64,000 bases of DNA. It comes from Macropodus opercularis. Taxonomy: Eukaryota; Chordata; Actinopteri; Anabantiformes; Osphronemidae. The notes under the pieces are model-generated. The model was given only the letters and a program-made list of their open reading frames with translations. It had not been told where the DNA came from and searched no databases. This document shows positions 46,801-63,030 of this stretch, in pieces; position 1 is the first letter of the stretch, and each line of letters opens with the position of its first letter. Location of the stretch: assembly GCA_030770545.1 (NCBI GenBank), contig CM061100.1, positions 69,501-133,500 of the forward strand, given 5' to 3'. The position numbers were made by a program, and so were the translations under genes.

Positions 46801-49800
46801 CATTCTTACCACCCTGACGGGACATCCCAGGTCCGGATGGTGCAGTCCATGGCAGCCGTCACTAACCAGCGGCCATCGGGGCTGAACGTCTGAGGACAAA
46901 AACAGCTAACGTCATCACTATCACCTAACGTCAGCAAGGGTAGCGCTCCTTAACTCACCATGTCTGTAATGTTGCCATGGTGACCTGAAAACCTCCTGAC
47001 AATGCGTCTGGTTTCGATGTCGACCACAAGCAGTGTGAAGTCATCCAGCGCTAACGCCAGCATCCCACTAACGAGAACGGACGGGAAGAATATTAGCCAG
47101 TGGGAACCGGAAAATGCAGCATTGCATCAGGTAACGGCCCATCTCTGGTACCTGTCCCTCTGAAGCGTCATGCTAGCTGGCGCAGCATTTAGCCTCAGCT
47201 GTTCCTCTAGTTTCCTAGTTTTGAATCGCCAGAACTTGAGCAGCCAATCAGAGCCAGTGGTGAGTGTCAGCTGGTTGAGTGTATCCGTGGCAACGCCTCG
47301 CACGGTGCCACCGTGAGCTGAGTAGAGGGAGTTGGTTAGTAAGAGGCAGAGGACGCACGGACCAGACACAGGCAAACACAGCGGAGCTCACCGTCCTCAA
47401 AGCGGCCGCGGTGCAGGCCAGACTGCAGGTTGTACACGTCAACGCAGCCACAAGAGGAGCCGACCACGGCAAAGTTACCACAGGACGTGATGTCGACAAC
47501 CTAGGAGCCGAAAGGAAAGGCGTTCACCAAAAGGCCTGAAAGAACCGCTCCACGGATCCAAAAAATGAATGAGGGGCTGAGACAAACGGATGCTAGTGTT
47601 ACCGTGGCAACAGAATCCCTGCAAGGCAAGGGTGGCTGCAGGTGGTAGGCTCCCATAGTAGATCTTTGGTAGTTCCAGGTAGTGGTTGCTAGGCAACCAC
47701 GATGGCACGCAACTACGCTGTCCCAGTCTGACTGACGAGCAGCATCTGTCAATCATAAAATGTGTTTCAAAATTTAGCTTATCTTTATATTTTCTCTATA
47801 GAAAAACGCGTCGGTTCTAAATAATAACACCACTCACCAGAGGCGAACGCAGTGACTGGCGGGAGACGCAGCTCCTCATACAACAATCCCTTCTTCTTCT
47901 TACGCTCTTTCTTCTTGTTGATAGATCCTAGACAACACGTCACATTACGACCACGCTCTATTCAGACTAGGGAAGGTATCGAACAGCACAAACAAGCACA
48001 GCAGCAATAAATTTAAAAATCAAAGCAGACAACTTACCGTGACCCAGATTCTTGTTGAAACGCTCGTGGACAGTGGAGAAAGACTGCAGCTTCCCGTCCT
48101 GACCTGGCCCCAGAAGAACACGACACAATAACCACAACTCAAGGAGCCATTTGGGTTGTTTGTGTTGTGTTATTAACTTTTGAATCCACTAGGGGTCGGT
48201 GTTTTTAATTGGTTGATGCACTATAAAGGGGTTGCTATTCAGAAGAACAAACCGCTCTGCTCAACTTCTCAGAAACAAAGAATTTGTATGGAAATATATC
48301 TACGTTTATCCATACGACTGGAAACTGTGTGTTGAGAAATAAATATTTAATTTCCAACAGAGAAAAAGAAGAAATGTCATCTATTCCAACCAAAGCACGT
48401 TAGTTACGTTTTCCCGTTTAGCTTTAAACCTGTTTCTTTTACAGGTTGATACAATTATTGTTGATATAATATTTAGTTACACTGCCCTATATGAACACAA
48501 CATGACATTATTTGTATAGTAGATAAATTACTTCCGTCATTTAAAACTTGTATGATGACTTTAATAATGTTTTTATTTGACCCAGGTCAAAAACCCACAG
48601 CTCATCTGCTGTATGTGGCTTTTTGGCACCTCTCGCTAGTGGCTCCCTGACATTCCATAAAACAAAAAGATGGCAACAGGCTTGAATGGCTGTCGGATCA
48701 GTGAACTCCTCTACAGACGAGGTTCAGGCTTGTGTTCAACACATAAAACCACGTTGCACAGATCAGGCCTGTCCAGGCTGTAGAATTCAGACACCGTGTC
48801 TACTGACAGGAGTCAGGCCAATATTCACTCACAGCATCAGTGCTGACCTGTTTGCTGGTTCGAGCGCTTCCGTGTTTCTCAAGTTTTTTTTGGCAACATA
48901 AAATAAAATGATACAATATGCGGATGATGAAACTGTTTATTTACCTGCGCTGAGGATGTTTTTTCCGTCGTTACCATGATGACGGATGGTGGTGGGCGGG
49001 GCACTGTGGCCCTGACGATAACGCAACAGCCTGGCTCCGCCTCCCTCCTGGTCAAATATCCACACCTGACAAAGATAATAATAATTACAACAATAGGTTA
49101 ATTTGTACTTCAGTGTTGAACCTATTTTCATTTGTTCTACCTTGATGGCGTTGTCGGCTCCATTGGTGACCAACAGCGGCTCTCCCTGCAGAAAGGTCGC
49201 CGCAGCGATGGCCGTGCTGTGGGCGTTTCTTTGCTGAGCGACCAGCTGACGACGCTCCAAATCCCAGAAGGCAATATGGCCCTGAGGACTAGCAGATGCC
49301 ACGATCGGCGGTCCATCTGACAGGGAGGGAGACGTATGTTTCAAACATGCCAGGGTCAACCCACCCCAGCACGTGTGCAGGTTCTTTACCTGTTCTGAAA
49401 CCAAGCGAGCTGACTGGACCCCAGTCCTGAGTGAAGCTCATCAGCGTCTCGTCCAGTCGGATGTTGTGCATGATGATGCGGCCTGTTGCCGTGCCAACGC
49501 CGACCACATCCACTGCAGGACTCTAAAAGAAATAGGATAGTATTATTTCATTGAAAACTCAAATTAACATTTTTAGGCTCTCAGACTTTTAAAATTTTTC
49601 CTAGAAAAACACGTGCTTCAGAAACATCTAGCACTAAAATGTAACTTTTTACAACTGTGAAAATATTTAGTGACTGACCTGCTGCAGAGCTGTGACCCCT
49701 GATGACCAGCCAGGAAACGTAAACAATAACTTACTGAAGACAGAAAAGCAAGAGAAAGATCATTAGAACGTGAACACATTTGAACACAGCAGGATGTCAA

Positions 49801-51484
49801 TCAAATGATCCTGAACGAGTATATATGTAAACATGTCTCTGCACGTAGCTAAAACAACCAGTCAGTGAATGAAAACTAAGACACACCTGGTCTTGATGTT
49901 CCACAGTTGCAGTGCACCCTGGGAACTGCCCAGCAGCACCTTGTTCAGGTACGTGCTTGGGTGCATCATGGCTGATACATCGAACGTGTTTGGGTCAAAC
50001 TGCAGCCGAAGGTAAACGTCTGGAAAACAGTAAAACATGACGGGTACCAGAAGCAGCAGTGTCAACAACCAGGTAGGTTTTCGTTAATCCCCACTCACCT
50101 CCTCCCTGGACGTCCCAAACGATAACATCACCCCCAGTGTCAGAGGAGATTAGCTGATCACCCAAAGGAAGCAGTAAACGCACTTCGTGTTGGTGACCAT
50201 GGTAACGCATCACAACCTGTATAGAAAAGAAACAGGGACAAAATTATGTTATTAAAATTACCAAAATCTATAAATTATTAAAGCAACAATTCTTGAAACA
50301 ATAAGATTCTGAGAGGACACATATTTGTGTTGTTTATGACTGAACAAATGTGACAATAAATTAATCTGAGTTTGTCTGAATAAAGTCTTTTAAATTTTAA
50401 TCTGTTTTGTTCTTCACATGTTTTTAAAACAAAAGTATGTTTTAAACCTCTTTGTTTCTGGCGAAGGCACAGACAAGTCGCCCGGTGGCGGTAAACACCA
50501 GCATCCTGTCAGCGGCCACACATGTGATGTCATCTGGTAGGCTGTTACCTAGGCAACCACATCACATTACGTCACAGCAACCAATCAAAGACATCCGTTC
50601 GTAAAAATTGTTGCTGTTCCGTCGCCCCCTGCTGGAGCGGAGGACTATGCTCAAATTCCACAATCAAACATTTGAAATGTTTACATATTAAAAATGGAAA
50701 TAAAACATCAACGTCACTTGATTTGACTTAAAATTCACTCACTGATGGCAACAATCCCCAACCTGTTGACCTGAAAGCAAACAACACGTTGATTAATTAC
50801 CGGACGCACACCTGGATTTAAGTAATGTGGAAACAACCATCAAGCAAACCGGAGCCTGAAAGCAGCTTCGGGCCTGCTTGTGTTTTAGAGAGTTTTCAAG
50901 CCGCAGTGGACGAACGTTGCTATAAAGACTGTGAACGTTACTGCGTTTTTGCAAACTGGTGGCAATAAACCCTCAGATCATCATGAACAGTTTCCATGGT
51001 GATGATTTAGCTCCTTATCAGGGGGACAAACACTGAACCATGTTGAATAAGAAACCAGTTCGGTTATCACAGGTTTTTACGGTTCTGGACTCAATGAAGA
51101 TCCAGTTTTCAGCTTAAGGGTTTAATTAATACAGCAAATAATAAATCGGAACTAAGTGATTAATGGAAATTAAACATGTTGAAAAAAAACTAATGAGGAA
51201 TAACTTTCGTGTTGTTCCGATCAATTTTGTTGTCTAAGGCCGCTGGTGCATTTATTTACCCCCTAAAAAGCAGGAAAAAGTTGGACAAGAGTCCAGGGAA
51301 AAGAAAACGCCCGAATTAAACTGGACGAAACTTTACTCACGTTGTAAGTGTGGAAGCTTTTCCCGACCGCCGTGACCAGGTAAAACTCCCGGTGCTTCTT
51401 GTGGTACCGGATCGCGTGAGGCACGTGGCTGGAATAAAGTCCCAGAACCCGGAACCCGGAGAACAAGGAGCTGCCGCCCGACAT
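40849..51484 (-). CDS. wdr36: WD repeat protein 36 (UTP21, small-subunit processome)
   Basis: WDR36/UTP21 is a nucleolar U3 snoRNP/UTP-B component needed for 18S rRNA processing. It starts MSGGSSLFSGFRVLGLYSS (51484). Exons across two WD40 propellers include about 50100-50215 (HQHEVRLLLPLGDQLIS), 49885-50020 (HPSTYLNKVLLGSSQGALQL), 49390-49523 (VDVVGVGTATGRIIMHNIRL), 49141-49318 (NAHSTAIAAATFLQGEPLL), 48944-49068 (LLRYRQGHSAPPTTIRHHG), 47600-47745 (TTTWNYQRSTMGAYHL), 47150-47320 (VRGVATDTLNQLTLTTGSDW), 46808-46890 and 46040-46145. The Utp21 C-terminal domain covers about 45535-45725 (LVTLSLLPESRWKSLLHLDD), 41877-41999 (APFFLPTLPGLAPRF), 41727-41807, 41080-41265 (RDFDLAHAYLALFLK) and 40849-40985 (QSLCLLSYAKSALL). 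The intron between about 42000 and 45530 holds the UGT gene on the other strand. Confidence 0.96.
42473..44688 (+). CDS. UDP-glucuronosyltransferase, nested in wdr36
   Basis: An ER enzyme that conjugates lipophilic compounds with a UDP-sugar. Six exons with GT-AG borders: 42473-42718, 42807-43296, 43416-43696, 43762-43849, 43969-44188, 44409-44688; total 1605 nt, 534 aa, in frame throughout. It has a signal peptide (MKVLSLLLVSVLLLVLNTC), PGEYSHWLNMKTI with likely catalytic H36, and FDAVLLDPM with likely partner D156. The nucleotide-sugar signature is THGGTNGLYEAVYHGVPL with IPLFGDQVDN. The C-terminal luminal block DLNWFQYHSLD, a membrane helix and a basic tail (CRRRGRREKID) follow. The 88- and 220-bp exons match the classical UGT1/UGT2 pattern; exon 3 (281 bp) equals classical exons 2 and 3 fused, and classical exon 1 is split at codon 82. 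AATAAA at 44765-44770. UGT1/2-type is clear; the exact subfamily is not. Confidence 0.93.
44771..45530. other. wdr36 intron beyond the UGT gene
   Basis: Rest of the wdr36 intron between the UGT polyadenylation signal and the next wdr36 exon. The frames at 45047-45439 and 45327-45584 have no recognisable similarity. Confidence 0.5.
50608..50726 (+). repeat. Direct repeat copy A in wdr36, with CTCF-like core
   Basis: A 5' block (about 45 bp, two mismatches) and a 3' block of 27 identical bp ending CATCAACGTCACTTGATTT are shared with 51660-51746; the spacer between blocks differs. GCCCCCTGCTGG at 50624-50635 fits the CTCF core motif on the reverse strand. Confidence 0.8.
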
Positions 51485-51659
51485 GTTCGGTCACAGCGGA
51501 TGACTTCAGGAGGCAAAGGCCAAGAGATAAATTAACGGGAAAATCGGAGACACTGAGCCGAACGCAGAGGAAACCACATGGACCAGCGCTCCGGAACCGA
51601 GACAAGGCGGAAACCAAGAAGAACGCGAAGATTCCGCCGTGAACGCGTCAGTCCCTGCT
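51485..51659 (-). promoter_or_regulatory. wdr36 promoter region
   Basis: CpG-containing sequence immediately upstream of the wdr36 ATG, bounded by repeat copy B at 51660. The polyadenylation signal of slc25a46 (plus TTTATT, 51832-51837) lies about 350 bp upstream of the wdr36 ATG, so transcription must start within a very short spacer. Confidence 0.45.
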
Positions 51660-51746
51660 TGTTGCTGTTCCGTCGCCCCCTGCTGCAGCGGAGGACTAAG
51701 CTCAGGTTTTATTTTAAATATGTAAATAAAACATCAACGTCACTTG
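51660..51746 (+). repeat. Direct repeat copy B upstream of wdr36, with CTCF-like core
   Basis: Same orientation as copy A, about 1.05 kb away on the other side of wdr36 exon 1. GCCCCCTGCTGC is at 51675-51686. Confidence 0.8.
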
Positions 51747-51837
51747 ATTTTACTCATCAATGATCGATTTCCTGCTTGTATACACGTGTCAACAACTGTA
51801 TGAATCATAACAAAACATTAATTAATAAGATTTTATT

Positions 51838-52384
51838 TTTTCAGGTGGAAACAAATTTACAGCAGAAACATTGTACAGCACGATTTTCATTCTCAACATT
51901 TACAACAAAACAGGAACAAGTGCAGACGCAGTGACAGAAAACACACAATTTAATGAGCTTTATTATTATCTCAGACATTCCACCTAACGTTTGCTTTGAA
52001 AACCACCTGTCCTTTAATGTGTTGTCTAAATATCATCTCTTAATATTATCCAATCATCTAAACCTTAGATTCAGGTAATTACATCTTTGTACAGTTTTCC
52101 GTGGTTAACGCTGGGACAGGGAGTTATGTTAATGTGTGACGCTGTAGTTCAGGTCTGACGTGGACAAACTAACAGCAAGCAAGAGATTCAGTGAGGACAG
52201 TGTGGCTGCGTTTGAGTGGGTCCCTGTGTTAGTGTCTCATCTGCCGTTTGTTCTGTGCTGTTACTTTTATCCAAATCTAACATTAGCTGCTCAGAGACTC
52301 ATGAATCAACATATTTCTTACACCTTGTTGTATGTCAGACATGTATCCATCACAGCTGCTCAGTCTGTCTCCATGGTAACGCAT
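51838..52384 (-). other. slc25a46 3' UTR
   Basis: AT-rich sequence between the slc25a46 stop and its likely polyadenylation signal at 51832-51837 (plus TTTATT). No other feature seen. Confidence 0.5.
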
Positions 52385-56084
<3,700 letters not shown>

Positions 56085-56470
56085 CACGGTCGCTGCAGGG
56101 ACAAACTGCGGGAAAAGCCGCCGAACCGCTAACGGAGCTTGTAGGAGGACATCAACGAGGACGGGAGAGCGATCAGAACTGCGAAGGTTCGTCGCGATCC
56201 ACCTGACCCGCAACACAACACCCACCTGTCACCTGCTACCCGGAAGCTCTTGTTCGTTTCCGCCAGACGCCTCAGCGCCACCTGCAGGTCGGACTCGGGA
56301 AAACTGCGTAGCAGGGAAAACTCAGACGCTTCCAGCGCTGTGAATGTAAAATAACGTGACATTGAGCGTAAAGTTCTCCACCGACGTCTGTCACTGCTGA
56401 ACGGATCCACGTTACACGAGCTGGTTATTAACAAAAACGGCGAGTTACCAGGTTCTTCATAGACTTTATT
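56085..56470 (-). promoter_or_regulatory. slc25a46 promoter, abutting the slc31a1 transcript end
   Basis: GC-rich sequence at 56085-56330 upstream of the slc25a46 ATG. The first downstream-type polyadenylation hexamer I noticed for slc31a1 is plus TTTATT at 56465-56470. If used, slc31a1 ends within about 400 bp of the slc25a46 start codon. Confidence 0.45.
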
Positions 56471-57813
56471 GATTCCAGCATTTGTGACAATGAAAACCTT
56501 TTCAGACACGTTGACATCGATAAAACTACGTCCTTCATTTTACAACAGCTGATTCACAGTCTGACCTGTGTGGTCACTTCGCTCGGGCCTGAAGATGGAG
56601 GCGCTGGCCCACGACCCTCTCTGATCTGATTACAAGGCATTCTGCCAAAATCTGCCATGTTTTACTGTCAGTATTAAATGTCAGTGTTCCTGAACTCGCA
56701 TCCATCCAGTAATTAACTCCTCAACTCTTCCAGTCAATTTAAACAGAGACGACACGGTTTCCTCTTTTCCTTTTCGGTCAGTCCTAATAAACACACACTC
56801 GTCCTTCAAAGCCTAAAACAAAGCTTCTCTGGTTGCATCCAGCGGAGCCTGAACGCTAGCGACAGATTGTAGTGTGTCATTAATGTGTGTGTTAAAACAA
56901 CGGCCTCCAGTCTGTGGTTTCCACTTGTCGTCCATGTTAAGGCAACGGGTTTAAGGCCAACGGTGGCCCAGGAAAAACCTAAACTGGATGGCAATGATCA
57001 AAACAGCTCAGTTGTATGATGACGATATGCTGAACGACAACAAACATTATGTTTCAGCCTTAAAATATAAAAATGTAAATTAACCTTAAACTGATTGTCT
57101 CATACAGAAACAAACGCATAAATGCCCATTTTCTGTAAACAAAGTAAACATTTTAAAAACAAATATTCCAATATTTGCAAACAAAAAATTTGAAACATAC
57201 TTTTTTAAATTTAAGGATTACATGTACAGAGGTTAATTAAATTCCTCAAGTTGTACCGGCTACTATGTAAACGAAAACAACTTTTAGGGCTTTTAAATGC
57301 TATTTTTGTGTATTTTAGACCTTTACCTCAGTTTAGTTTCTGTCTAAACATGTAAAATAATAGTTTTACCGCAATTTGAATGAAGTGGCTCCTGGATTCA
57401 TGTACATTGTTAATTAAAATAAATGCCTCAAAATGTTAGTTTTATAATTTCAGATGAATCAAAGAATCTGTATGTAAAACACTGATTCACTAATAAATTA
57501 AATTCGAAAGAACAGAACTGTTAAAATACTGCACTGTGGCTCTGTGTATGTCTTGACTAGCGGCGGCGGCGGCTAACCAAAATGACGAGCTGCCAGCCAA
57601 TCAGACGTCAGACTCAAGCAGCGACTGGTCGACTTGTCCACGAGCAAAAGAAAAAAGAACTAAGTGCTTAATTACTCTACTGCGCACGCTAGCATCTGAT
57701 GCTGCGTTTCCACGGTTACATTTGTCATTTAGTGTCAGTGAATCTGCCGTTAACATTCTGGTCTTTGTAGTTGTTGGATAGAATTATAACCGACAGTTAA
57801 CAGGTCAAGCTAG
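56471..57813 (-). other. Probable slc31a1 3' UTR
   Basis: AT-rich non-coding sequence after the slc31a1 stop. No ORF of note. Confidence 0.4.
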
Positions 57814-59903
57814 CTAGTGACAGTGCTCTGTGATATCGACGACCACCGCTTTCTTCCAGCTGAACAGGAAGTATCCAGTACCGGCACCGGTTGCCACGGC
57901 GATGCACAGGTATCCATTGTAGGTCATAAAGATCAGCATCAAGAAGTAGCTGACAACCACCTGGATGATGTGTAGCAGTGTCTGCAGGAAGTGACCTGGA
58001 CTCAGCATCCGCTGCCTGGAAGAGAGATTTTATTATGCGGATTTTATTAGCGCTGTACAATGTTAACATCAACAGCAGATTTATGGCACAGTTGGCATCA
58101 GCTTGATATAAAGTACATTTAAAATGCAACCCTCTGATGCTACTAGTAACAGCTCGTAATGACAGTAGATGTTGACCTAGTAGCAGGGTTATGTTTCTTG
58201 GTGAAAAAAGGATGCGTACAAACAACATTTTCCAAACTAAATGTTGATGTTACAGTCAGGGGAAAACATTATTTGAACCCAACTGATTTTGTAAGTTTGC
58301 CCACTAACAAAGAAATGATCAGTCTAAGGGCTTGTAGCCCTTTCCAGCCTTGCGCAGGTCCACAGTCTTGTCCCTGACATCCTTGGAAAGCTCTGTGGTC
58401 TTGGCCACGGTGAAGAGGTTGGATCTGGATGGATTGATTGATTCTGTGGACAATTCAATTCAATTCAACTTTATTTATATAGCGCCAATTCACAACATCA
58501 GTTATCTCGAGGCACTTTACAAGTAAGGTTTTAAGACCTTACACAACTAAACCCAACAATTCCCACATAGAGCAGGCTTTTAATTGTCCGGAGTCTTTTA
58601 TGCAGGTAACGAGCTTAGAGGGCTCCAACGTCAGCTAAGTTACCTGTAGAAGATGCACCTGGGAGCCAGAGATCTCGCTGACTGATAGGGGATTAAATAG
58701 TTATTTCATTCATGAAAATGCAAATTATTTTTTTGAAATGCATTTTTCTGGATTTTTTGTTAATATTGTGGCTTTCACTGTTCAAACAAACCCAGCATTG
58801 ACATTATAGACTGATCATTGATTGTTATTGGGCAAACTTACAAAATCAGTTGGGTTCAGATCATTTATTCCTGGCTGTATAAGCCTGACTGCAGTATCTT
58901 CTAGGCACATTCGCTGCCCGTGCTGGGGTGGACGTCACTTCGTTGTACCTATTGCAGGTTTGTATTACATTAGAGATGTGTGGATTTACAATTTGTTCTG
59001 ACCAGTAGTTCTGTACTTCACTCCATCAGGATAATTATCTTCCTCTTGATCATTCACAGAGCTAACAGTGAATTTTTAAACTGTAACATACATAGATTTA
59101 AAGTGTTTTAAAGTCATTTTTAAGTTCTTCTATTAGCGCTAGCGTTAGCATCCTACCCGACTGTCTTGTGTGTCTCCATTAAAACCGTCCCATCAGCTCC
59201 AGGCAGAGGCATCGAGTTGTAACGGATGTTCACCTGGCTGCGACGTAGCAACGCCTCACGGCCAATCTTTAGCCCCTCATACAGGACAGCCATTAGAAAC
59301 ACACCGATACATGCCCCGACCATTTCTGATTGGATGACAGGGCAGGATTCGTTAATAAATATATGTAAACACACAAAATATAACCTCGAGAATGAAACAG
59401 CGTACCTCCAGGTGTGTTGATGACGAGTCCGCTGAACAGCACCTCTACGTTGGTGTAGCCCAGGTAAAAGGTCATTGCCTAGGCAACCAAAACATTGGCA
59501 AGTTAAGTCATCACTGGTTGGCAGACCATCAGTATCACCAGTATCACCCTCCATCAGTTCCAACGTGTGATCCTGTTCATAATCCGGCTAAACGAGACTT
59601 TGGAGAAGCCGACAGATGCAGCATTAAGTCAAACTGACCTGCTAATTCACACACAAGGAACAAGCCCCAGGTTTGAGAGTTACTGCGCGTCTCTGCTGTT
59701 TAAAGCTACGTTGAAACATGGATTAGTGTCTAAACGCATTATTCATTCATTAATATTTCACTGACAACCCCTGTCCAGCTCAGCATTGAATGTGCATCTG
59801 TGTTCCTCACCATCATCCCCATGTGTCCTCCATGGTCCCCGTCATGGCCTCCTCCTCCGCTGGTGGGGGGAGGCGTGGTGTGGTGGTGGTGGGAGTGGTC
59901 CAT
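57814..59903 (-). CDS. slc31a1: High-affinity copper transporter CTR1
   Basis: CTR1 is a homotrimeric plasma-membrane copper(I) transporter with three membrane helices. Four coding exons, 59811-59903, 59406-59478, 59157-59325 and 57814-58015, give 178 aa (human is about 190). The extracellular N-terminus is His-rich (MDHSHHHHTT) and ends HMGMM, with fewer Met motifs than mammals. TM1 follows MTFYLGYTNVEVLFSGL. The loop has QVNIRYNSMPLPG and METHKTVG. TM2 has the Cu-selective MxxxM (MLIFM). TM3 has the packing motif GAGTG, and the C-terminus is DITEHCH. The coding exon begins just after an acceptor at 59906-59907 (CTTGTGCAG), so the ATG at 59903 is the start. A non-coding exon ends at a donor at 62792-62797. 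Confidence 0.97.
58253..58877. mobile_element. Internally deleted Tc1/mariner element
   Basis: The ends are imperfect inverted repeats (left from 58253 with TTTTGTAAGTTTGCCCACTA and AAATGATCAGTCTA; right ending 58877 with the complement), flanked on both sides by TA (58251-58252 and 58878-58879), the usual target duplication. On minus, only the first codons of a transposase remain (AKTTELSKDVRDK; the initiator reads GTG). It lies in the slc31a1 intron between exons 3 and 4 and is non-autonomous. Confidence 0.92.
58449..58588. mobile_element. Second repeat inserted in the Tc1 relic
   Basis: About 140 bp containing TTTATTTATATAGCGCCAAT and GGCACTTTACAAG, a very common teleost interspersed repeat, interrupts the Tc1 sequence between TCTGTGGACA and GTCTTTTATGCAGG. 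Its edges have the short inverted pair GGACAATT/AATTGTCC. Boundaries are approximate. Confidence 0.7.
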
Positions 59904-59907
59904 GTCT

Positions 59908-62791
59908 GCACAAGACGAACAGAACTGATTAGAATTCATGTGGCACTGCAGCTCCCACACTGCTTCCATCTAGTTTCCACAGCACCTTAACTGGCTGAAC
60001 TAAACGTTCTCTGGATTCATCACCTTAAGGACACAGGTCAAGTAAATTTGATGCATTTGTGAGACAGTGTTTTTCAGAGACAACCTGTGCTGATCAGCAT
60101 GTGTCTGTCACTAGTATTTTTGTTTTAACGATCTGAATCACTTTTAAAAAAGGTAAATAAATGATTATCCTGCGAGACACCAGATCTGAAGCTCCAGAAA
60201 TGGGACATCTCACCTGAAGATCATGAGAAATGTGCAGCGAAGACATTAAAAATTAAACCACAGTAATGTTTCAGAAGAAAGTTACTTCATTAATAACATT
60301 TCAATGGTTCTGTTCAGTGGAAATTGGAATTGCTTTTTATCATTCAAGACGTATCCAATGTGAAGCAAATGAGCGTCAACAGCCAAAGTAACCACATCAT
60401 ACAGACACTAGTTTGGGCCAGTCTGAGCACTGTGAATGATGTAAACGAGGAAATCTACTGACCAACGTCCCATCATGCCTCGAACCGTGCTTCAGTAAAT
60501 TAAAGTCTGTCCCTGTTAAAGTCATGACTGTGTCTCCAGCTGATGAACAAGAACTAAGGATCAACACATCAACCGTGTTCACATAGTGACAGCAGGCTGT
60601 GTCTGTCCAGGTCACAGGGACGGTGGCAGGACAACACGGAAAACATCAAGCTCTTTTCACGCGACGGAGGAAAGCAAATCCTGGACGTTCACCGATGCTC
60701 CACCACAGCAAAGCTTCAGACTGAACCAGTATCATGAGGTTCAGTCCAAATCACGGAGCTGAAGCTGTTCACACCAGCAACAAACTTTCTCTTACCTTCA
60801 CTCTTTGTTCACCATGATGCGAGTTCGTCCAGAGAGACCTCAACTGAAGCCAGTCAGCTCATCTAACAGCTGTAACGGCTGTAATGCTCTGACATCACAG
60901 AGCAGGCGCCCTCCTGTAATCTGATTGGCCAGCAGGCCCTGAGGCTACAGGAGGCAGGATGGGCCAATTAGAGAGCCATCAGCCAATTTGATCAGAGCTA
61001 ACAACAAGGCCAATGGTCGCCATCGGCAACAGACGTGTCCTGTTTGTAGTAGACAGCGTCACGATAACATGGTTAGTTTTATTGTGGTTTTTATTGAAGA
61101 GCAGATTTGATTTCTGTGCATGAGTGTGAGTCAGTCTGAGTTTTACATAAACTCAGATAAATAATATAAACGAATTAATCGACTGAAACATGTTACATTA
61201 GCTTGTAAACCTGGACCTGAGTGAGGTCGTGTCTATCTGTCCTGGACTTGGTTTTTGCCACAGTGGCCCAGTTTCTTCCCCAGGTCCAGGGACGTGCTGG
61301 TTAATGTGACAGACAGGTGAGCGACAACAGCGAGACGTTCAGCCAAGGAGAGACAGCTCTGATTTTCAGACAGGCAACCAGCCTCCAGTAGCAAACATGA
61401 AACACTGGACGAACAGGTTTCTACTCTGGACCAGACGTCCCAACTCCACAGCCATGTTACCATGACATCAGCTACAGGCGACAGTGACCTCTGACCTTCG
61501 CGTGCAGCAGCTCCTCAAGTCAGGGACATAATATGCAGGCAGGTCAAAGACTGACGTGTAGGTCAATAGTCCAAACACACACTGGGCGAAATGTTTCTAT
61601 AAAGTCAGTTTCATGAACATTGGCACGAACACATCAGCAGCCTGATGATTTACAGACAATAAAACCTCATCAGTCCAGACCTTTACACTGAGTCATAAAA
61701 GTGATTCTACTGCAGCTGGAGCATTTATTACTGAGTCTTATTATATTTATCATATTTCGCTCCTCTGTCCTTGACACTAAAATGCTGATTCGTGTATTTA
61801 ATCACCCGACTCTACCCGAGCGGCTCCTGGAAGTCTTCCCTGCAGCAGGTACCCAACCACAGATCCAGGTGCAGACAGGGTTGCGAAAACACGCTTGTGT
61901 GAATTAAACATTGGTCCAAGTATCTGTTTATAGCTTCATCTCCAGCAGGTTGGACTTGTCTGAAATATGGTGTAATTATCAGATAATTGTCAATTATCAC
62001 ATAATCAATCCCAATTCTTCTGTTTCCTGGCAAACAACAGTGCAAGTGCTGATCCAATAGTTTCTTGAATGAATTCTATCAGCTGTTGGCAGTGGATCGG
62101 ACCACGGCTGACAGCACTGACTGGCTGATGAATCCGTTCCACTCAGCAGCGTCTGGAGGTCAGACGTTATCTTTAAACTCATCACCACCTTTTGTGCTGG
62201 TTTCTGGTGAATGTGCACTTTAACGCTTACGTCAGTGAATAGTACGATCACAGTGGGAGGTTAAAGGGTTAAAGCTCCAGAACAGACACTAGAAACCTGT
62301 GACGTCCGTCACCAAACTCCAAGTTTATCTTTCTGACACCAATGCAAGATGCAACAAATAGCTCAAAAACTCGCCGTTTGAAGCTAAATCACTGCGGGAA
62401 ACACACTAGAAAACACGTGAGGACTGAAAGCTCCAGATTATTATTACATTATTATGTGATGCCGTCTTTTTGTTATTCTTCACATTATGTTGTTCTTGTT
62501 TTACTTACTCGTGTAACATGTAAAACGCTTTGTGTTTTTAATTATGATGTAGAAAACCACATCCGTGACCGCGGGCGCGCGTGCACGCGTCTGCATGACG
62601 GCACCACACTGAGCTGCAACGTAAATCAGCGCATGTGGCAAAAGTCACTTTCAGATTAGATTCTACCACTAATCACTGAACCACGTTTCACCCAAAGCTT
62701 GGCCAAGACTCCGGGACGAGCCGAACCGTTTCCTGGAGTTCGGCTCGTTAACCGGGAGCAACAGCAGAGGCCGCGGACACAAACACGACGA
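59908..62791 (-). other. slc31a1 intron 1
   Basis: A non-coding interval between the 5' exon and the first coding exon. A possible additional minus-strand donor (GTAAGAG) follows sequence near 60797-60830, which could be an alternative first exon. No protein-like frame or clear repeat was recognised. Confidence 0.4.
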
Positions 62792-63030
62792 GCTCACCTG
62801 GAAACGTCCCGGTCTTTCCCCGCGTGTAGACTAAGTAACAGGCGCTGGAAAAGGGACGAGAGGAGCAAAGAGCAGGACGAGGCTGGTTCCGGTCCCTTCG
62901 CCGTCTGGGTCTCTGCTCCAGCCGCGGCCACTTCCGTTTTCTTCTGCGTGACGTCACCACGCGCGACTCGGGGAGACGCCCGGTCCAATCAGAAGCCAAC
63001 TAATGCAGCGACAGGCGGGTTTTTTGGGGC
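62792..63030 (-). promoter_or_regulatory. slc31a1 promoter and first non-coding exon
   Basis: A CpG-rich block with a minus-strand donor at plus 62792-62797 (exon starting 62798 going upstream), a perfect CRE TGACGTCA (62949-62956), and CCAAT at about 62984. No TATA box. Orientation and position fit slc31a1. Confidence 0.6.
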
